From: Trichobilharzia szidati
Taxonomy: Eukaryota; Platyhelminthes; Trematoda; Strigeidida; Schistosomatidae
Direction: 5' to 3'
Assembly (NCBI GenBank): GCA_944472155.2
Contig: OX235274.1
Coordinates: 39,616,052 to 39,680,051 of the forward strand
DNA length: 64,000 nucleotides
The position numbers were made by a program, and so were the translations under genes. A model generated the notes under the pieces. That model saw only the letters and a program-made list of their open reading frames with translations. It was not told the origin of the DNA and did no database searches. Below, piece after piece: positions 30,040 to 42,364 of the stretch (position 1 is its first letter; every line of letters starts with the position of its first letter).

Positions 30040-32075
30040 TTATAAAAGTGGCTATGTAAGCCAATTTTTCAACTTAATGATAGTCAGGAATGCACATCTA
30101 AATTGTCTCATTTCTGAGCAGAAATTGAACTTAGGAAAAAAAAGTACCACTAGAAGACATAATGCTAGGAAAGCGGCTATGCCTGACTTCTCAATTATTT
30201 AAATTCCATGTAAAAGCATTTAAACGAACTGAGGGAGTTGTTATACAGTCACCAATATCCTCGATATTAGCAGATATATTCATGGATAGGTCGGTCGGTT
30301 TTCGACATAGAACTTTGCACATATGTGCGGCAGTTCAAGTTGCCACAATCTATGTAGCACACAAAGCAAGAGAAGAAAGTAGGAGAAATGCATAGTATAG
30401 ACAGTAAACAGAGGTGTGAGACAAAGAAATAGCAATAACGAAGAACAAAACAGTTTCATTGGAAATCATAAGTCACAAGGAGTGGATGCATCTGCGTCAG
30501 CCAGCCATTGAGAACGATTTTGAGCCATGTCACCGATTGTTTCCAGCCATTGGTTTCTACCGTCCTGAGGCCCCCCAACCAGGGAGTCTACATCTTCCTA
30601 CGTGGCTTAGAGTAACTGTTGTGGATTTCATTGACTGGTACCATGTTTTGGTTTGACCGCCGCTAGCTCTTTTCCAGCCTGACCCTATATAAGCTAACAT
30701 TGCCCGTCGAGGAAGGCGGTGACTAGGCATACGTAGCACATGTCCTAACCATCTCAGTCGATGTAATTTCACAGTCTCGTCGATTGATTTCTCCTCCCGC
30801 CTTACCTAGCACTCGACGCCTAACCTCAATATTGCTCATCTTATTATACCACTACACGCGGGAGATAGAACGCAGACACCTATGATCGAACACAGCTAAT
30901 CTTTTCATGTCTTCTGCTCTCAATGGCCATGGATAGGTGGGAAAACGTGGCGATTTAAACGTTCAGCCCATTCCCAAAACAGAGGAGGTGTGTAGATGAC
31001 ACATTTACGATACTTAAAACACAGGACACAAATGGATTTTTCGAACATATCAACTCGAAGGAGTAGACAGTTCAATTCACTTATGAAATGGAAAGTCATG
31101 GAGGGGGTTTCCAATGTTAGACTGTAATGTAAGAAGCAAAGACGATGAGAGGCTAAACGCTGGCGTTTACAGGAAACCCACACATTCAAACCGATATTTA
31201 GATTTCGGGTCATCCCAGCCTGTCAGTAAAAGTGATAGTGGTGAAATGTTTAAGTAACAGGGCACAAAAACGCAGCACTACCAAGGAGAATCTTAGACAG
31301 GCAGTGAGGCATATAAGAGAAGCTTTAAACCTTAGCAGTTTCCTGACTAACTAATCGGGCAGTATGTAGAGAAATTTAAAAATAAAATTAATAATAATGG
31401 TAGTAGTAATAATAATGACACATGTGAAGAACATGCACAGAACAAAGACAACACCAATAGTAAGGTATTAAAATCATCACTAGTACTTCCATACAAAGAA
31501 GTAAACTTAGAAAACCCCACAGAGAATTCTTAACAGTGCAGGAATAAAAGTTGCTGGCATTCAAACCCACAAACTCAATAAGATTTTGTGGACTTTAGTG
31601 TATCCAGTACTCTATGCATTGATTCTCAGGTCAAATACACAGGTCATATTAGTATAATGAGGTCAGTCAGTCAGACCAGTAAAGCACAAAAACCCAGCAA
31701 AGTCTAGAATAGCTGACCTTTATAAGATAAGAAATCTGCAGAATAATTCGGCTATCACATACAACCATAAATCAGGATATGATAAGATGACAGTTTTAAA
31801 ATCTAACATAACAGGGTGGAGGGAGACATCGGCACCTGGAGCTTTATTTATCCAATCAACAGAATATACGTGTAATAGAAATGATTCAACACCGGTCCAC
31901 CCCGACATCTGGAAAATTCGACTATCCCTGTGACGAATAGGAAGGAATAAAGAAAGCTATGAAACGAAAGTTTCGGAGTTGAATAGTTACTATTGATATG
32001 GTTATGAACAATAAATTGTGTTCGAAACGTCATCCAGTGAATAACACTGTGTGATATTGTTACTGAACAAACTAA
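30040..32075 (+). mobile_element. PLE-b copy 2: older copy split by RTE-2
   Basis: Reads, with frameshifts, NAHLNCLISEQKLNLGKK, DIMLGKRLCLTSQLFKF and ISSILADIFMDR, then RTE-2 (30291-30927), then CVDDTFTILKTQDTNGFFEH near 30995-31050 and RNSKVLKSSLVLPYKEVN near 31440-31510. The endonuclease end is NPAKSRIADLYKIRNLQNNS, MTVLKSNITGWRE and ALFIQSTEYTCNRNDSTPVH (31690-31905). The palm reads CVDDTF. It supplies the GIY-YIG end that copy 1 lacks. Its 3' end near 32047-32075 resembles the 5' end of copy 1 in reverse complement. Confidence 0.8.
30291..30927 (-). mobile_element. RTE-2 copy 2: short 3' fragment inside PLE-b, 10-bp duplication
   Basis: CATGGATAGG occurs at 30281-30290 and 30928-30937. 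The - strand of the insert encodes LHRLRWLGHVLRMPSHRLPR and IGSGWKRASGGQTKTWYQSM, matching the RTE-2 C-terminus, and ends in the same GACC-repeat tail as copy 1 (seen as GGTCGGTCGG at 30288-30297). Closely similar to copy 1 but with stops near the C-terminus. Confidence 0.9.
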
Positions 32076-32718
32076 TATGAATCGTCTGTCATTTATGAAT
32101 GCTCAAGGGTAAAATTCAGGTTTCAATGAAATTTAGTCCTTCAAATTAACTGTTGGTTTTAACGTCAATTTCTGGCTCTCATTAAGTAAGAGCATTTGAA
32201 TAGGTTTGTTAGTATAACTAGGAATTTTAGATATTATGAATCTGTGTAACCAAAATAAAACTTCCTGCCATAATAAGTCCTTAAGAAACTGTTTTCCTGT
32301 AACTCACCATAGCTCTATTCTACTGTGAACATTTCCACAGTGCATTTTTTTATCGTGCTTTCATTATAGGTATACTCAGTGTCTTGGAAGATTTTCTTGT
32401 TCAGTTTCAAATAGTAGCTAACAAATCTAGCTGATATCCCATGAAGTAAAATAGGGAGGAACACACAGTTATGGAACTTCAATAACCAACTATACATTTG
32501 TAAGAAACAGCTTTTATTTCTCTCCAGTAATACATCTGTATTAATCACAACATTTGAGTGATTAATTTTTTAATTCCAAAGCCCTTGTTAACTTCAGCTT
32601 TTACACCATTCCATGACATGTTTGTCACTATTTACTTTTGCTGATCAGCATTATACTACTTGAAAGTAAATAAAGTAACTAATTCGTGGATACTGTTTAA
32701 TATTTCTTGTAATGCTTG
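32076..32718. other. No recognisable feature
   Basis: AT-rich; no repeat or coding motif recognised. Confidence 0.45.
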
Positions 32719-33120
32719 TTTATGTCTTCTTAATGCATGTGTAGTGTACCTTGAACCTTTGAACTTTTGTTTCAACGCATTCACCCACTTTTGGCGCTAC
32801 TTCGTCTTTTGATTTGCGACTCGCCTGTACGTACTAGGCTCGCTCTCTCGTTGTGCTTTCATTCAGCGCACTCTTCGAGCTTACCACCAGTCGAGTCATC
32901 AGATAAGTTGTATACACCTTTATTTATTAAATTTGTTATTTCACTTGTGTAAAATACAACTCCGTCCCAGACACATTTCCCGTCTCAAGTCTTTTTGCTT
33001 CGATTTTTTTCGTCAGTACTTATACGCTAGGCAGAGTACTGCTAAGGTTATTAAGCTGTAAAGTATTAAGTAAGTGTGGTCATTAGAGGTCTATCTTAAG
33101 TTTAACATAGCACTTACACA
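32719..33120 (-). mobile_element. LTR-like repeat, inverted partner at 39435-39832
   Basis: Aligns in reverse complement to 39435-39832 along its length (shared blocks include CACCCACTTTTGGCGC, ATACAACT, GGTTATTAAGC). On the - strand it starts TGTGTAAGTGCTATGTTAAA and ends ACATAAACA, so it has TG...CA ends, and an AATAAA lies in that orientation. No clear target duplication was found, so the ends are approximate. Element family unknown. Confidence 0.6.
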
Positions 33121-34699
33121 TTTATAAGGCAGTTTATGTCCTCATTGTTCTAAAATATTTGCTTCGAATGCTCCCAGTGTACAGGATAGTCTCTGATTCA
33201 CTTGAGAAGTAAAAGAGGGATGTGCTTCAAGTTTCAGGTGAAACGAATCTATCTACCTAACCTCATACCTAGAATGGGATCGATTCTTTTCTGTTACTCA
33301 GCTATCCACTTCTCTCCTTTAATTTTGCCACAATACACTAAAGTGTGTTAACCGACTTGTTTCTAAACATACACAAATACAAACGTAACTCAATATTGCC
33401 CTAATTACATAAGAGCTTTACTGGTTTCACATCACAGATAATACTGCAGAGTAACTGCCTTTCCAACAAATGGAATTATAAATAACACTCACCGAAAGCT
33501 TAGAAGAATAACAGTGGTGTCCCACTCAAAAGGCTGCTCTTAAAGATCACTGAATTCAGAGCGCTTGCTGGCTCTGAGAATATATGCACTTTGATCCTGG
33601 ATAAAAGTTAGTGTGTTATACAAATTTTGAGTTATAGACCAATAAACTTAACTTTCCAATATGTCAGGAGCTCCTGAAAATCATAGAAAGTGATATTTCT
33701 AACTTTCTTAAGCACAAGAAATTTACATTTCCCTTTTCAATAGCGTTTGATGAACCTAAGCAGAGGTTTGACATGTACAATAGCCATCCTGCTTTATGTG
33801 TACTGATGAATTTAACAGTGGTCTTAAATATTTCACATTTCTTCATTTGTATTATTATCAAATAATTTTCTTGCTCTTCGCTTGCTTTATATTTTGCACG
33901 GACGAAAGATGTTTGTTTTTAAACTTTACATATCCATTTGTTTCACACTTTCCGATAAAAGGCGTTTCAGTAGCATGTTTGACTTTAACAACTGAGAAAT
34001 TCTTTACGAAATTAATAAATGTAAAAGAATTGGATACGAGCAGACTAATTTTTTGAATCTAAAGTGTCCCCCCAAATCTTTTGGAACAATTTTCACACGT
34101 ACATTGTGATGTGGATTTTAAAATAAAAAGGACGTGGACTATATGGTTGAATTAATTCACCTGCCCGTAATAACTGAGGTACTAATAAACTTCTTGGAAG
34201 TTAGTCGGCTGAAAATTATCCAATCTGCTGTGTGATACACTCATGCTTCTCATATACCCCCACATACTACTTTGCTGTTTTACTTTGTTTTCATTTTTTT
34301 AATACTTTACAATATTCGTCTGATGTTTGCGATCAGTGCTAAGGTATCTGTAGATTCATGGTCCCCAGTTCCACTAAAGTGGTTGTACTTAATAATAATA
34401 ATAGCTTGATTTTGAAAAGTGCGCTTACACAACACAGAATTTTCAGCAAACTTCACTCCAAGTTATTTACTCACTATACGGAGTCTTCAAATAATGCAAT
34501 AATCGATGATATACCATCTGAATGAGTAGTGTTCCAATGAACATTTCGTTCGAAATATTCCTCGAGGTAAGTATGAATTAATTGACAATAGCGAAGATTA
34601 GGCATCAAGCACGCTATAGAAAACTATAACTGAGAAGCAGAACACAGATATTGGTCGAAATACTTCATCAATAATATTAATTTCAGTGCAAGTGTGACA
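33121..34699. other. No recognisable feature
   Basis: AT-rich; the longest ORF (86 codons at 33796, +) has no motif I recognise. Confidence 0.45.
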
Positions 34700-35800
34700 C
34701 AAAAGTTCACATGAAGAAAACAGTTAGGCTGTTGTTAGCCTCCTCCCCCGGTTCAATTCGCAGTAAGGGATGAGCATCTTTCTGTGTCAACTCATATAGT
34801 TTCCTGTAATCAATACACAAACAGAGGGACCCATTTTTCTTTTTAACTAGCACCATAGGAGAAGCCCACGTTGAATTTGCTGGTGTAATTATCTTCCCCT
34901 GCAACATCTCCTCAATCACACCTACAAGCTGCGGGCGGAACCTGGACGGAACTAGATGAGTCGCTTGTCTTATAGGCTCACAGTTGCCAGTGTCAATAAT
35001 ATGCTTGATAGCTATTGTTCTCCCAGGGTCACCACGAGACTACCTCAGAAAAATCTGACATTAGCTAACGTATGGACTCTTGGTGTTCTTTTAGAATGTG
35101 TGCCAACATTTCTTCCATCAAAGTCGCAGTAAATACATTCACACTCAACTGCGGCTATGTGGTATCGCTACCTGACCCGAACCGTAAAGCAGAACCTAAT
35201 AGAGTGAGAGCTTGAGATTCAATATCGATTGAGGCCTTCCAGCTAAATACAAGATCATAGCCCACAATTAAGTCCCATGAGAGTTTACTAACTACTAAAC
35301 AGGGATGCCATATTCGATCATCTGTACCTTTCCACAAGATTTGCAACTCCCCGAGTGCTTTTATCCTGAACTCAGTGATCACTTTAAGTGGTCGGTTGGG
35401 AATGGCTGCCACTATTCTGGCGCAATAATATGTGCCTGATAACAGCTTACTAGTTGAACCGTTACCTACCGAGCCAGTTAGGGTTCGGCCTTGAAGTTTC
35501 GCTGAGATAGTAAGTGATTAGCAACACCTGCATTACATCAACAGCAAAGATAGAGACTCACCGTTTCCCCCTGAAACGCGAGTAGCTGCCCGGCCCACCA
35601 TTGGGCGTGCTTCTCCTGAAGGATATCTTGCGTTTTTGGCAGATCTAGAGAGCTGCCGTTGTCTCCACTCTCGATTTGTGGCGCTCTCTTGAAATGAGGA
35701 AAAGATAACATTGGTTCTTTATGAGGTGACACTGTACACGACCATTCCGCCGCTGCCTGATTCCTGCGAACCTTTAAGAGTGACCCTTTCACCTAGGCAA
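34700..35800 (-). pseudogene. Gypsy pol fragment: protease end to start of reverse transcriptase
   Basis: The - strand shows a block KALGELQILWKGTDDRIWHP and LSWDLIVGYDLVFSWKASID (35190-35350), typical of the second half of a retropepsin (LxG/xxIDxxxxxLTL). A second block from 34919 is the Gypsy RT opening: GKIITPANSTWASPMVLVKK, then KNGSLCLCIDYRKLYELTQK and DAHPLLRI. RT ends there; palm, RNase H and integrase are missing. Between the blocks the frame is shifted several times. The upstream part (35538-35792) is unclear and may be gag. Not clearly the same family as 54250-55845, because the regions do not overlap. Confidence 0.7.
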
Positions 35801-38245
35801 TATGCGGTTCCTCTGCTGGTGATGCGGGACTACTCCCGATGACCCTTCTGTCACCTCGTTTAGGAGGTAAATTGATGGCTTCGGGAGAAGCTCCACCGAA
35901 GGCTGAAGGGGCTAATTATTGTAAGCGCCAAAAATACTCCTGGCGCTGGCAGAAGTGAAAGATTGCCCGATGCTTGACTACACTAAGTTTCGGAGAAAAT
36001 GCTCAACTCATGAACGTAAACAATCCTTCCACGTCAGCTGTCTGTGAAGTGTTAACGCCAACCATCATGAAATGTTTCAAAGCAGGTAGCGACAGCGGGC
36101 ATATTACAGCATGAGCTCTTTATTCTTCACCCAGCTGTCGAACGTCTCGCCGACAATGCCCCTTCCAAGGTGTGAACACATTTGTGGTTACCTTTTCGGG
36201 GTAAGAAAAATCAAGACAAATAACATTAATTCATGTGACTTAGACAATAAAACTGTAAGTCTACCTATCTCCATCTACTGCTGTAGTTCCTTCTTCTGAG
36301 CGTGTGGTGCTGCTTATCTTATCTGACTGACGTAAAACCGTGGAACTTGGATCCACTACCAGAATTCCTAAAAGAACCATGACCGGACAACTAAGGATAA
36401 GGTTGAAAAGTTTTTGGATAAGTCCTACATTTCTAATACTTCTCAGCCGTCCTCCATTCATTCAATAATATGACTGACAGAAACGAGTCCCGGGAGCCGC
36501 CGATCAAACTTGATTAACACATAAACAAGTTTATTGATCTGTTTTAATTGGTGAAGCTGCTTAAAGTTTCTGAAAATATTCTCTAGGAACCGGCTTGTCC
36601 ACTGGGACAGATACTGCAGCACTACCTAAAATACATGTCAGAAGAAACCGTCGCATTATTTCCTCCCCCACTCTGGAAGCGGCAAAATGCAGTGATATAA
36701 TGTCATTTATAGCCTCAAGACAGAGTGTATGGTGTGTGAAGCAAAGAAGAAATAAAGAAAGGTGATCGCCGCAAGGAGACGTGTACAGTGTTTGCAAGCT
36801 GACAATAACTCAACCTATGAATACAACTTATGTAAAGGAATAGGTGCATTGCGTCTGCAATTACGCCGTCTCACCATGGTGTTATGAATTTATGTTGAAC
36901 AATTACTGCCATGGTGTTTCCTAAGTTCCTGGCTTCTGTAGAAGACAGTTCTAAGTGTGAAACACATGCAGAACCAACAGAGGCAGTGAGCAGTTACCTT
37001 TGGCGCATCCGTTTGCAGTGACCAGAGTCAGACTTTATGGTAACCTCTAAGGTCCTAGAATTACAATGTGAGGACTATAGCTTTTTATCCTAGCACCACC
37101 ATCCGATAGTTATTACTCCGGCAGAACCTGGCAGTCACTCTGCATTCAAAACAACAAAATGTGCATAGACGGGGATGAAACTGTACAGAAGAGACTTAGA
37201 AGGGGATAATTCAGGTGCAATAGCGGTGTGTATTGTAAGCCAGATCCATTTAGATGTAGTCACTAACTCCATATCGAATGATTTCTCGGAGTCTGGCGTC
37301 TCTTGCATTATTATAATACTCACCAGTTTCCTGTCTGCAGAGGTGGAATATCAGTAATAACTATTCGAAGTGATCCTCATGGGCCTGACAATGGAATCTG
37401 ACCAGTTCATTACAGCAGATGACTTTATTGAAGGATCACTGAACTATTATGAAAACAATACATTTCAAGCGGGATTCCACGAATAGCTACTTATTGCCAC
37501 TGCGGCTGCTGATCTCAACAAAACTATCAAGGATGAGACGTTAGGAGGTAATTGGTGAAGCATCCAGGGTAGGTATCCTCCTCACGACCGACCACATACT
37601 TATGTAGAATGCAAACTTGAAGCCATCAATAATAAGCAGTTGCCTATACAGCAGTGATGTTCGACTTTTTTATCAAGGAACAGATAACCAAGGATAGCTT
37701 TCCTACACAACGCTGCTTTGAAGCTGACTCCGAGGGGAGGAGGGGGCTCTAGGGTTGATGCCTTGATGTTAAGAGTACCTACCACCGATGAAGGCAAACT
37801 TTGGAAGCTACCAAATGACTCTGAACAAACAATCCAAATAAAGGACTGTAGAAACACAGTTTGCTGACTGTATTTTCAGCTGTTCAGATTGTTCAGGAGG
37901 AGGATTCTACAGTACCCCAACCTCTGTTCACTACCCGAATCCCTGACCAGTAAGATTAAGGTGTAAAAACTACAGCCAGGGTTATAGTTAAGGCAGAATT
38001 AAGGTAATGATGGTTTATCCACATATTCACATATGATTAACATGCCAATTTTACAGTCATGATCATATCTGAGATATCTATACAATAAATTCAGATATAA
38101 TAGTATTCACTTATTTTGAAATATGAAGCATATTATTGGTTAGAGTTATGATTTTGTTTAGGTTGGGGTAAAAATCACTACGATTGTGGACAGCATCCAT
38201 TTGAAATGCCGAGCAACGGATCTGTCATCGTCAGTTTAAATTCAT
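35801..38245. other. No recognisable feature
   Basis: Less AT-rich than its surroundings, with short ORFs in all frames and no motif I can name. It may hold eroded gag or LTR sequence of the adjacent Gypsy fragment, but nothing in it shows that. Confidence 0.4.
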
Positions 38246-38401
38246 TATAATGCCAGTCATTCACCAGAATTGGTGCATCCTATAATTGGTACCCATGCAA
38301 ATTCTGTTGAAGGATTATGGGCTTATCTAAAAAGTGGATTGGAATGGAATATGTCGATTGCCACTCTCGTGGAAAACTGAGACTTATTTTCACAACGTAT
38401 A
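38243..38401 (+). pseudogene. Merlin/ISXO2-like DDE transposase relic
   Basis: A short + frame reads IHYNASHSPELVHPIIGTHA, NSVEGLWAYLKSGLEWN and MSIATLVEN before a stop. Asn/His-His-Ser...FVxPxTGxHTNxxExxWxxxK is the end of the ISXO2-type DDE domain, used by Merlin transposons, which are reported in schistosomes. The final catalytic Glu is the E of NSVEGLW. Only this segment is recognisable and an in-frame stop lies just upstream at 38237. No terminal inverted repeats seen. Confidence 0.5.
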
Positions 38402-38801
38402 CCCTGCATAATTCACGTGTATATGTTTAACTATCAGTCATGATCTAGCCCCTAACTCCAGCTCAAAACTTTGATCTAACCTTAACTTACCTCATCCTTG
38501 GCTAATGGTATGACTGCCTGCCCATGTTCATTTGTTGGTTGCCCTAGTTTATTTTCGCCAAGCCACTAATCGTAGACGTTAACCAATGTGGATGAAGTAT
38601 CACTTAAAACGCTACCAATGACTCCGTCTGTATGGTAGCTATTTTAGTTACAGATTGTTCTATCAAGATAAGTTACCAAGCTACCTACTGAAAACTCGCA
38701 TGAAGCAAGTATTTGGTTTGAACACTTATTGTGCAAGAACTCTGGTGCGTAAGTGAAGTAGAAAACTTAGTCACACACGGAGGGGCGTTCGTAATTCCCT
38801 G

Positions 38802-39381
38802 TTGATCACTAAGTGTTACTTATGCAGTAAGAGAAATGCATGGGTCATTCGAGGAAAGAGTCAAATCGTACTGCACATGTTACCTGAAGAAATCGCTGTC
38901 CAAGTCTGGGGCATAACGAATGAATCGAAGAAAATCTGGCTAGAAAGCTGCAAACCACATCCTAAAGGTCTTGACGACTCATGGTTCGAAGGTAAAACGC
39001 CAGTCCAGCATAGCCCAGACAAATTTCAAGCCATTTTAATCCGCGCGTCAGTTGTGAAAAATTCGCTAATGCTTATGAAGAAGCGACCCTCCCCATTATA
39101 GAGGTAGGACGCAACGTTTGGCCACTCTTCACAGAAAAGTGGATTCGACAGCTATCAAGGCCATCATGACGAAATTTCAGTCTCCCTATTCACGCATCAG
39201 TACGAAACAAATGAACAGTTTAATAGTCTGTAGCGCTGCTACATCATTTTCGAAAAAAGACACTAATCTCCTGAAGAAATTTCGGGACACAGAATCGATA
39301 ACGACCCACGTCAGTGTTGATAACCCTATAGTTCCACTGTTTATGAGCATATACACAGTTTTCGAGAAAGCCCTCAAATAA
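38802..39381 (+). other. Two unrecognised ORFs upstream of an LTR-like repeat
   Basis: ORF 38802-39101 (99 codons, YLCSKRNAWVIRGKSQ) and ORF 39118-39381 (87 codons, RKVDSTAIKAIMTKFQSPYS) are on the same strand, separated by 16 bases, and end 54 bases before the LTR-like repeat at 39435. I recognise no domain. If that repeat is a 3' LTR, these could be the decayed end of its internal region; that is inference only. Confidence 0.35.
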
Positions 39382-39434
39382 GTGCGACAGTAGGCGAAGT
39401 CGCTGCTAGAAATAAACATACAGTGAGGACTGTG

Positions 39435-39832
39435 TAAGTATTGGGTTATACTTGAGATAGACATCAAATAACCACACTTACTAAATACTTCACCGCTTAA
39501 TAACCTTATCAGTACTCTACCTAGCGTGTAAGTACTGACTAGCGAAGTCAAAGTAGAAAGACTTGAGGCTGGAAGTGAGTCCTAAAGAGAGTTGTATTTT
39601 ACACAAATGAAATGAAATATCAATTTTAATAAATAAGGATGCTATACAACTCATCTGATGCCTCTGCTGGGAAGTAAGCTCGAAGAGTGCACCGAATGGT
39701 AGCACAACAAGGGAGCGAACCACGTGCGTACAATGACGTTGGAAATCACAAGATGGCGTGGCGCCAAAAGTGGGTGAATGAGTTGAAACAAAATTCAAAG
39801 GTTCAAGGTGCACTACAACTGAATGCACATAA
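39435..39832 (+). mobile_element. LTR-like repeat, inverted partner at 32719-33120
   Basis: Starts TGTGTAAGTATTGGGTTATA and ends CACATAAACA; a TTAATAAATAAGG polyadenylation-like signal lies near 39625. It is the + orientation partner of 32719-33120. No flanking duplication found. Confidence 0.6.
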
Positions 39833-40559
39833 ACAGTTACTGATGTGGTATGAGTGATTTAGCGCAGGGCTTTTAGATAAATATCAGCTAAGCACTTCAA
39901 ACTCTAGTGATGGCTTGATGGCCTACGTGGGCTGAAACAAAAGTTCCCACAAGTTGTACCATGCCTGAAATTTCTTCTGTACACGAGTTAGATTAAAAGC
40001 ACATACCACCATTGTGTAATCCGCTTGCACTTTTTGTGGAGCTCCCTGTCAGAATGGCACTGCCAGTAATGGGTACGCGACAGTCATAAAGTGCCTATCT
40101 GGAAAGACCAGAAGTCAGTCTGCGCTACCTCTTCCTTACGGTAGGTGTGAGTTAGGAATGGTTGACCCCAGAAATTGCATATCCTGACATAACATGGAAT
40201 GATTCGCTGCCAGTGGTTAAATATTTATACGGAATCAACTTTAAAAACAATATCCGACAGTCCATGCTTGGACGACCTCAAGCTGGTCTCCTGGGCTTTG
40301 TAATTAAGCAACACTGGTTCTATTTCTGTCTCATTTACCTAAGGAAGAAACCAATTTCTATAACAGAAACAGCCACGAGGCAATACCCACCCACTCGCTC
40401 CAGTAAGCGCACGAATCATTCTTAATCACAACCCACTTTCATTGCACCACTGTTAATACAATTTCAAGGTTAGCTTCCCCATATCCTCTTAACTCTGTGA
40501 CCATTAATACCAATTCGAGCTGCCAGATTTTTAGAAGTAGGAAGTCAGTTTCGCGTTTG
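39833..40559. other. No recognisable feature
   Basis: An 87-codon + ORF at 40162 shows no motif I recognise. It may be upstream sequence of the eroded RTE-2 copy that follows, but I cannot show similarity because the other RTE-2 copies are 5'-truncated. Confidence 0.35.
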
Positions 40560-41345
40560 TCCATCCAGTCACGAAAACTTAGGCGGAAGAAATGTCCTTA
40601 GTGGACAGAGCCCTGACATGTGGCTGTAGAACACTTGTGGAACATTTTTACGAGGAATTCAGCCGGCCCCCAGCCAGGCTAAGTTTGACCAGCTGCTGGT
40701 GCCCACTTGCATCCATCTCCCAAGTCTAACTTGGGTTGCAAATACCATCTTCCAATCAAAAGCGGAACCTGATGATATGGCAGTAGAAGCATTTAAAGGC
40801 TACGCCAGTGAACCACCGAGTGGGTCGAGTGAGATATTGGATAATCTTTGCGAATTTTGGTTAGTTGTGTCGGACTTGAGCAGTTTACTGATTATTCCAA
40901 TTTATACGAACAGAGACAGATCTCACTCTGAAGTCACATGGGGGTAACATGACTAAATTGGTACCCAAAATTCTTGGTTCGAATGACCTGCGTAGACTGG
41001 GCGGTGCTTGAGAGGAACGAAGATGCAAGAACTTGGTATGCTGTGGACCTAGATGACGACATGCTGATCGTGTGTTCTCTCTTGGAGGTTACTGTGACTC
41101 TGTGAACCAATTAATTGAGACTGTTCGGAGTATGGCTTAGAATCATTTTTCAGTGGGGCGGATACATTCACCTTTTGGAATCTTGCAGAAGCATTAATTC
41201 TCCATGTATCTATATGTAGGTGTTAATTGCCGGTGCATTTTCTTTTTACCACAGTTCCCCTACATTTCTTTTTCCTCTCCCTTCATTAGGAATTTTACGA
41301 AGTGTGGCGACTTGGACTGCACGATTTTTGTGTAAAGTATTAGAT
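40560..41345 (+). mobile_element. RTE-2 copy 3: ancient relic
   Basis: Frameshifted remnants align in order to RTE-2 copy 1: VEHFYEEFSRP near 40630-40665 (against KEHYEEQFNWP), EPDDMAVEAFKGYAS near 40765-40815, LSSLLIIPIYTNRDRS near 40875-40925, LVPKILGSNDLRRLGGA near 40960-41010 and CGDLDC-type 3' end near 41300 (GTGTGGCGACTTGGACTGC against TTGTGGCGACTTGAACTGC). A large part of the RT is deleted between about 41130 and 41250. Confidence 0.65.
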
Positions 41346-42017
41346 TGAGGATTCAGCACTGTTTAGAGAGATATCTGTGGTAACCACAAGTAGCAATGCC
41401 CACTAAACGGGGCACAAACATCTACGGAAACGTTCAATTTATACTTAATTCATACTTCCAGAGGCTTTGTTCCGTTCTCTTATTTTTTTTCCTTCATTGA
41501 CGCTATATTCACGTTCTTCTTTTCTGTTTCGTCTCTCCTAAATGTTACAAGTCATTCTGAAACAGCATTAATGCCTAGTTCGCAATGCCACAGTCATCTA
41601 ACTCAAGAGTTTTCATAAGAAAATTTAACTTAATTTGTGCTTAATAAAGCTTCCACAAGGATTTGGTTTGATATACTCAAAGCATAAAACTGCTTCTCAC
41701 CACAAAAAAGCGAGAGGGAGGCAAAATAATGGGTTTGTATTAGGTAATTATGTACACATTGTCCAACTATACCAAAATTTGTCTCTTAGGTCACGAAAGG
41801 TTTCAGTTAAAAACTGCAAAATATGTTACAGTGATAATGGGATTATTTGAGCAGTTGTTTTCATTTTATCAAAAACATAAGAGTTCATGAAACTCTTGTT
41901 TTAAATACTCCTCCATGGTAACACGTTACTCTAAAATCCTTGAAATATTTCAAATGCCAAAGGCAGCATTTCTTTTTTGACTTTAGTATTCACTTATTCA
42001 ATAATTTGATGCTATAA
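41346..42017. other. Region upstream of the kinesin start codon
   Basis: No core promoter or splice-leader signal can be fixed by eye. A short ORF at 41635 is unlikely to be real. The 5' untranslated region of the kinesin should begin in this stretch or in an upstream exon I cannot see. Confidence 0.35.
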
Positions 42018-42364
42018 ATGAACTCGGAAACAGTGAAAGTTATTGTTAGATGTAGGCCTCTAAACGAACGTGAAAACGCACTTCAGTGTAATAATATTCT
42101 GGAAATATTCAATGACACCGGACAGTGTTCTATAATAAACCCAAACGATAAAAAGCTTCCCCCAAAAACATTTTTCTTTGATGGGTCGTACGATCAAAAT
42201 TCAACTACAGAACTGATTTATAATGATATATGTTATTCATTAGTGGAAGGAGTTACTGAGGGTTATAATGGTACAATATTTGCCTATGGTCAAACTGGGT
42301 GTGGGAAGTCTTACACTATGCAAGGTGTATCTGAGCCGTCTAGTCAAAGAGGTGTTATACCCCG
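42018..42364 (+). CDS. KIF17: Kinesin-2 motor KIF17/OSM-3-like, exon 1 (residues 1-116)
   Basis: Start ATG at 42018 opens directly into the motor beta1 strand (VKVIVRCRPLNERE), the length expected for KIF17-type kinesins. The nucleotide-binding P-loop GQTGCGKS is at residues 91-98, preceded by GYNGTIFAY; the exon ends at QRGVIPR. The donor GTAAGT begins at 42365, splitting codon 116 after two bases, and exon 2 supplies the third base. KIF17/OSM-3 motors walk toward microtubule plus ends and drive intraflagellar transport in cilia; this is family knowledge. Residues such as NERENALQC are divergent, but the P-loop is intact. Kinesin-2 sisters (KIF3) are the main alternative; the GWKNRS and [11 protein letters not shown] context in later exons favours KIF17. 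Confidence 0.93.

Noticed and set aside
36111..37857. Short ORFs between the Gypsy fragment and the Merlin relic
   Set aside because: All under 90 codons, no motif, overlapping on both strands.
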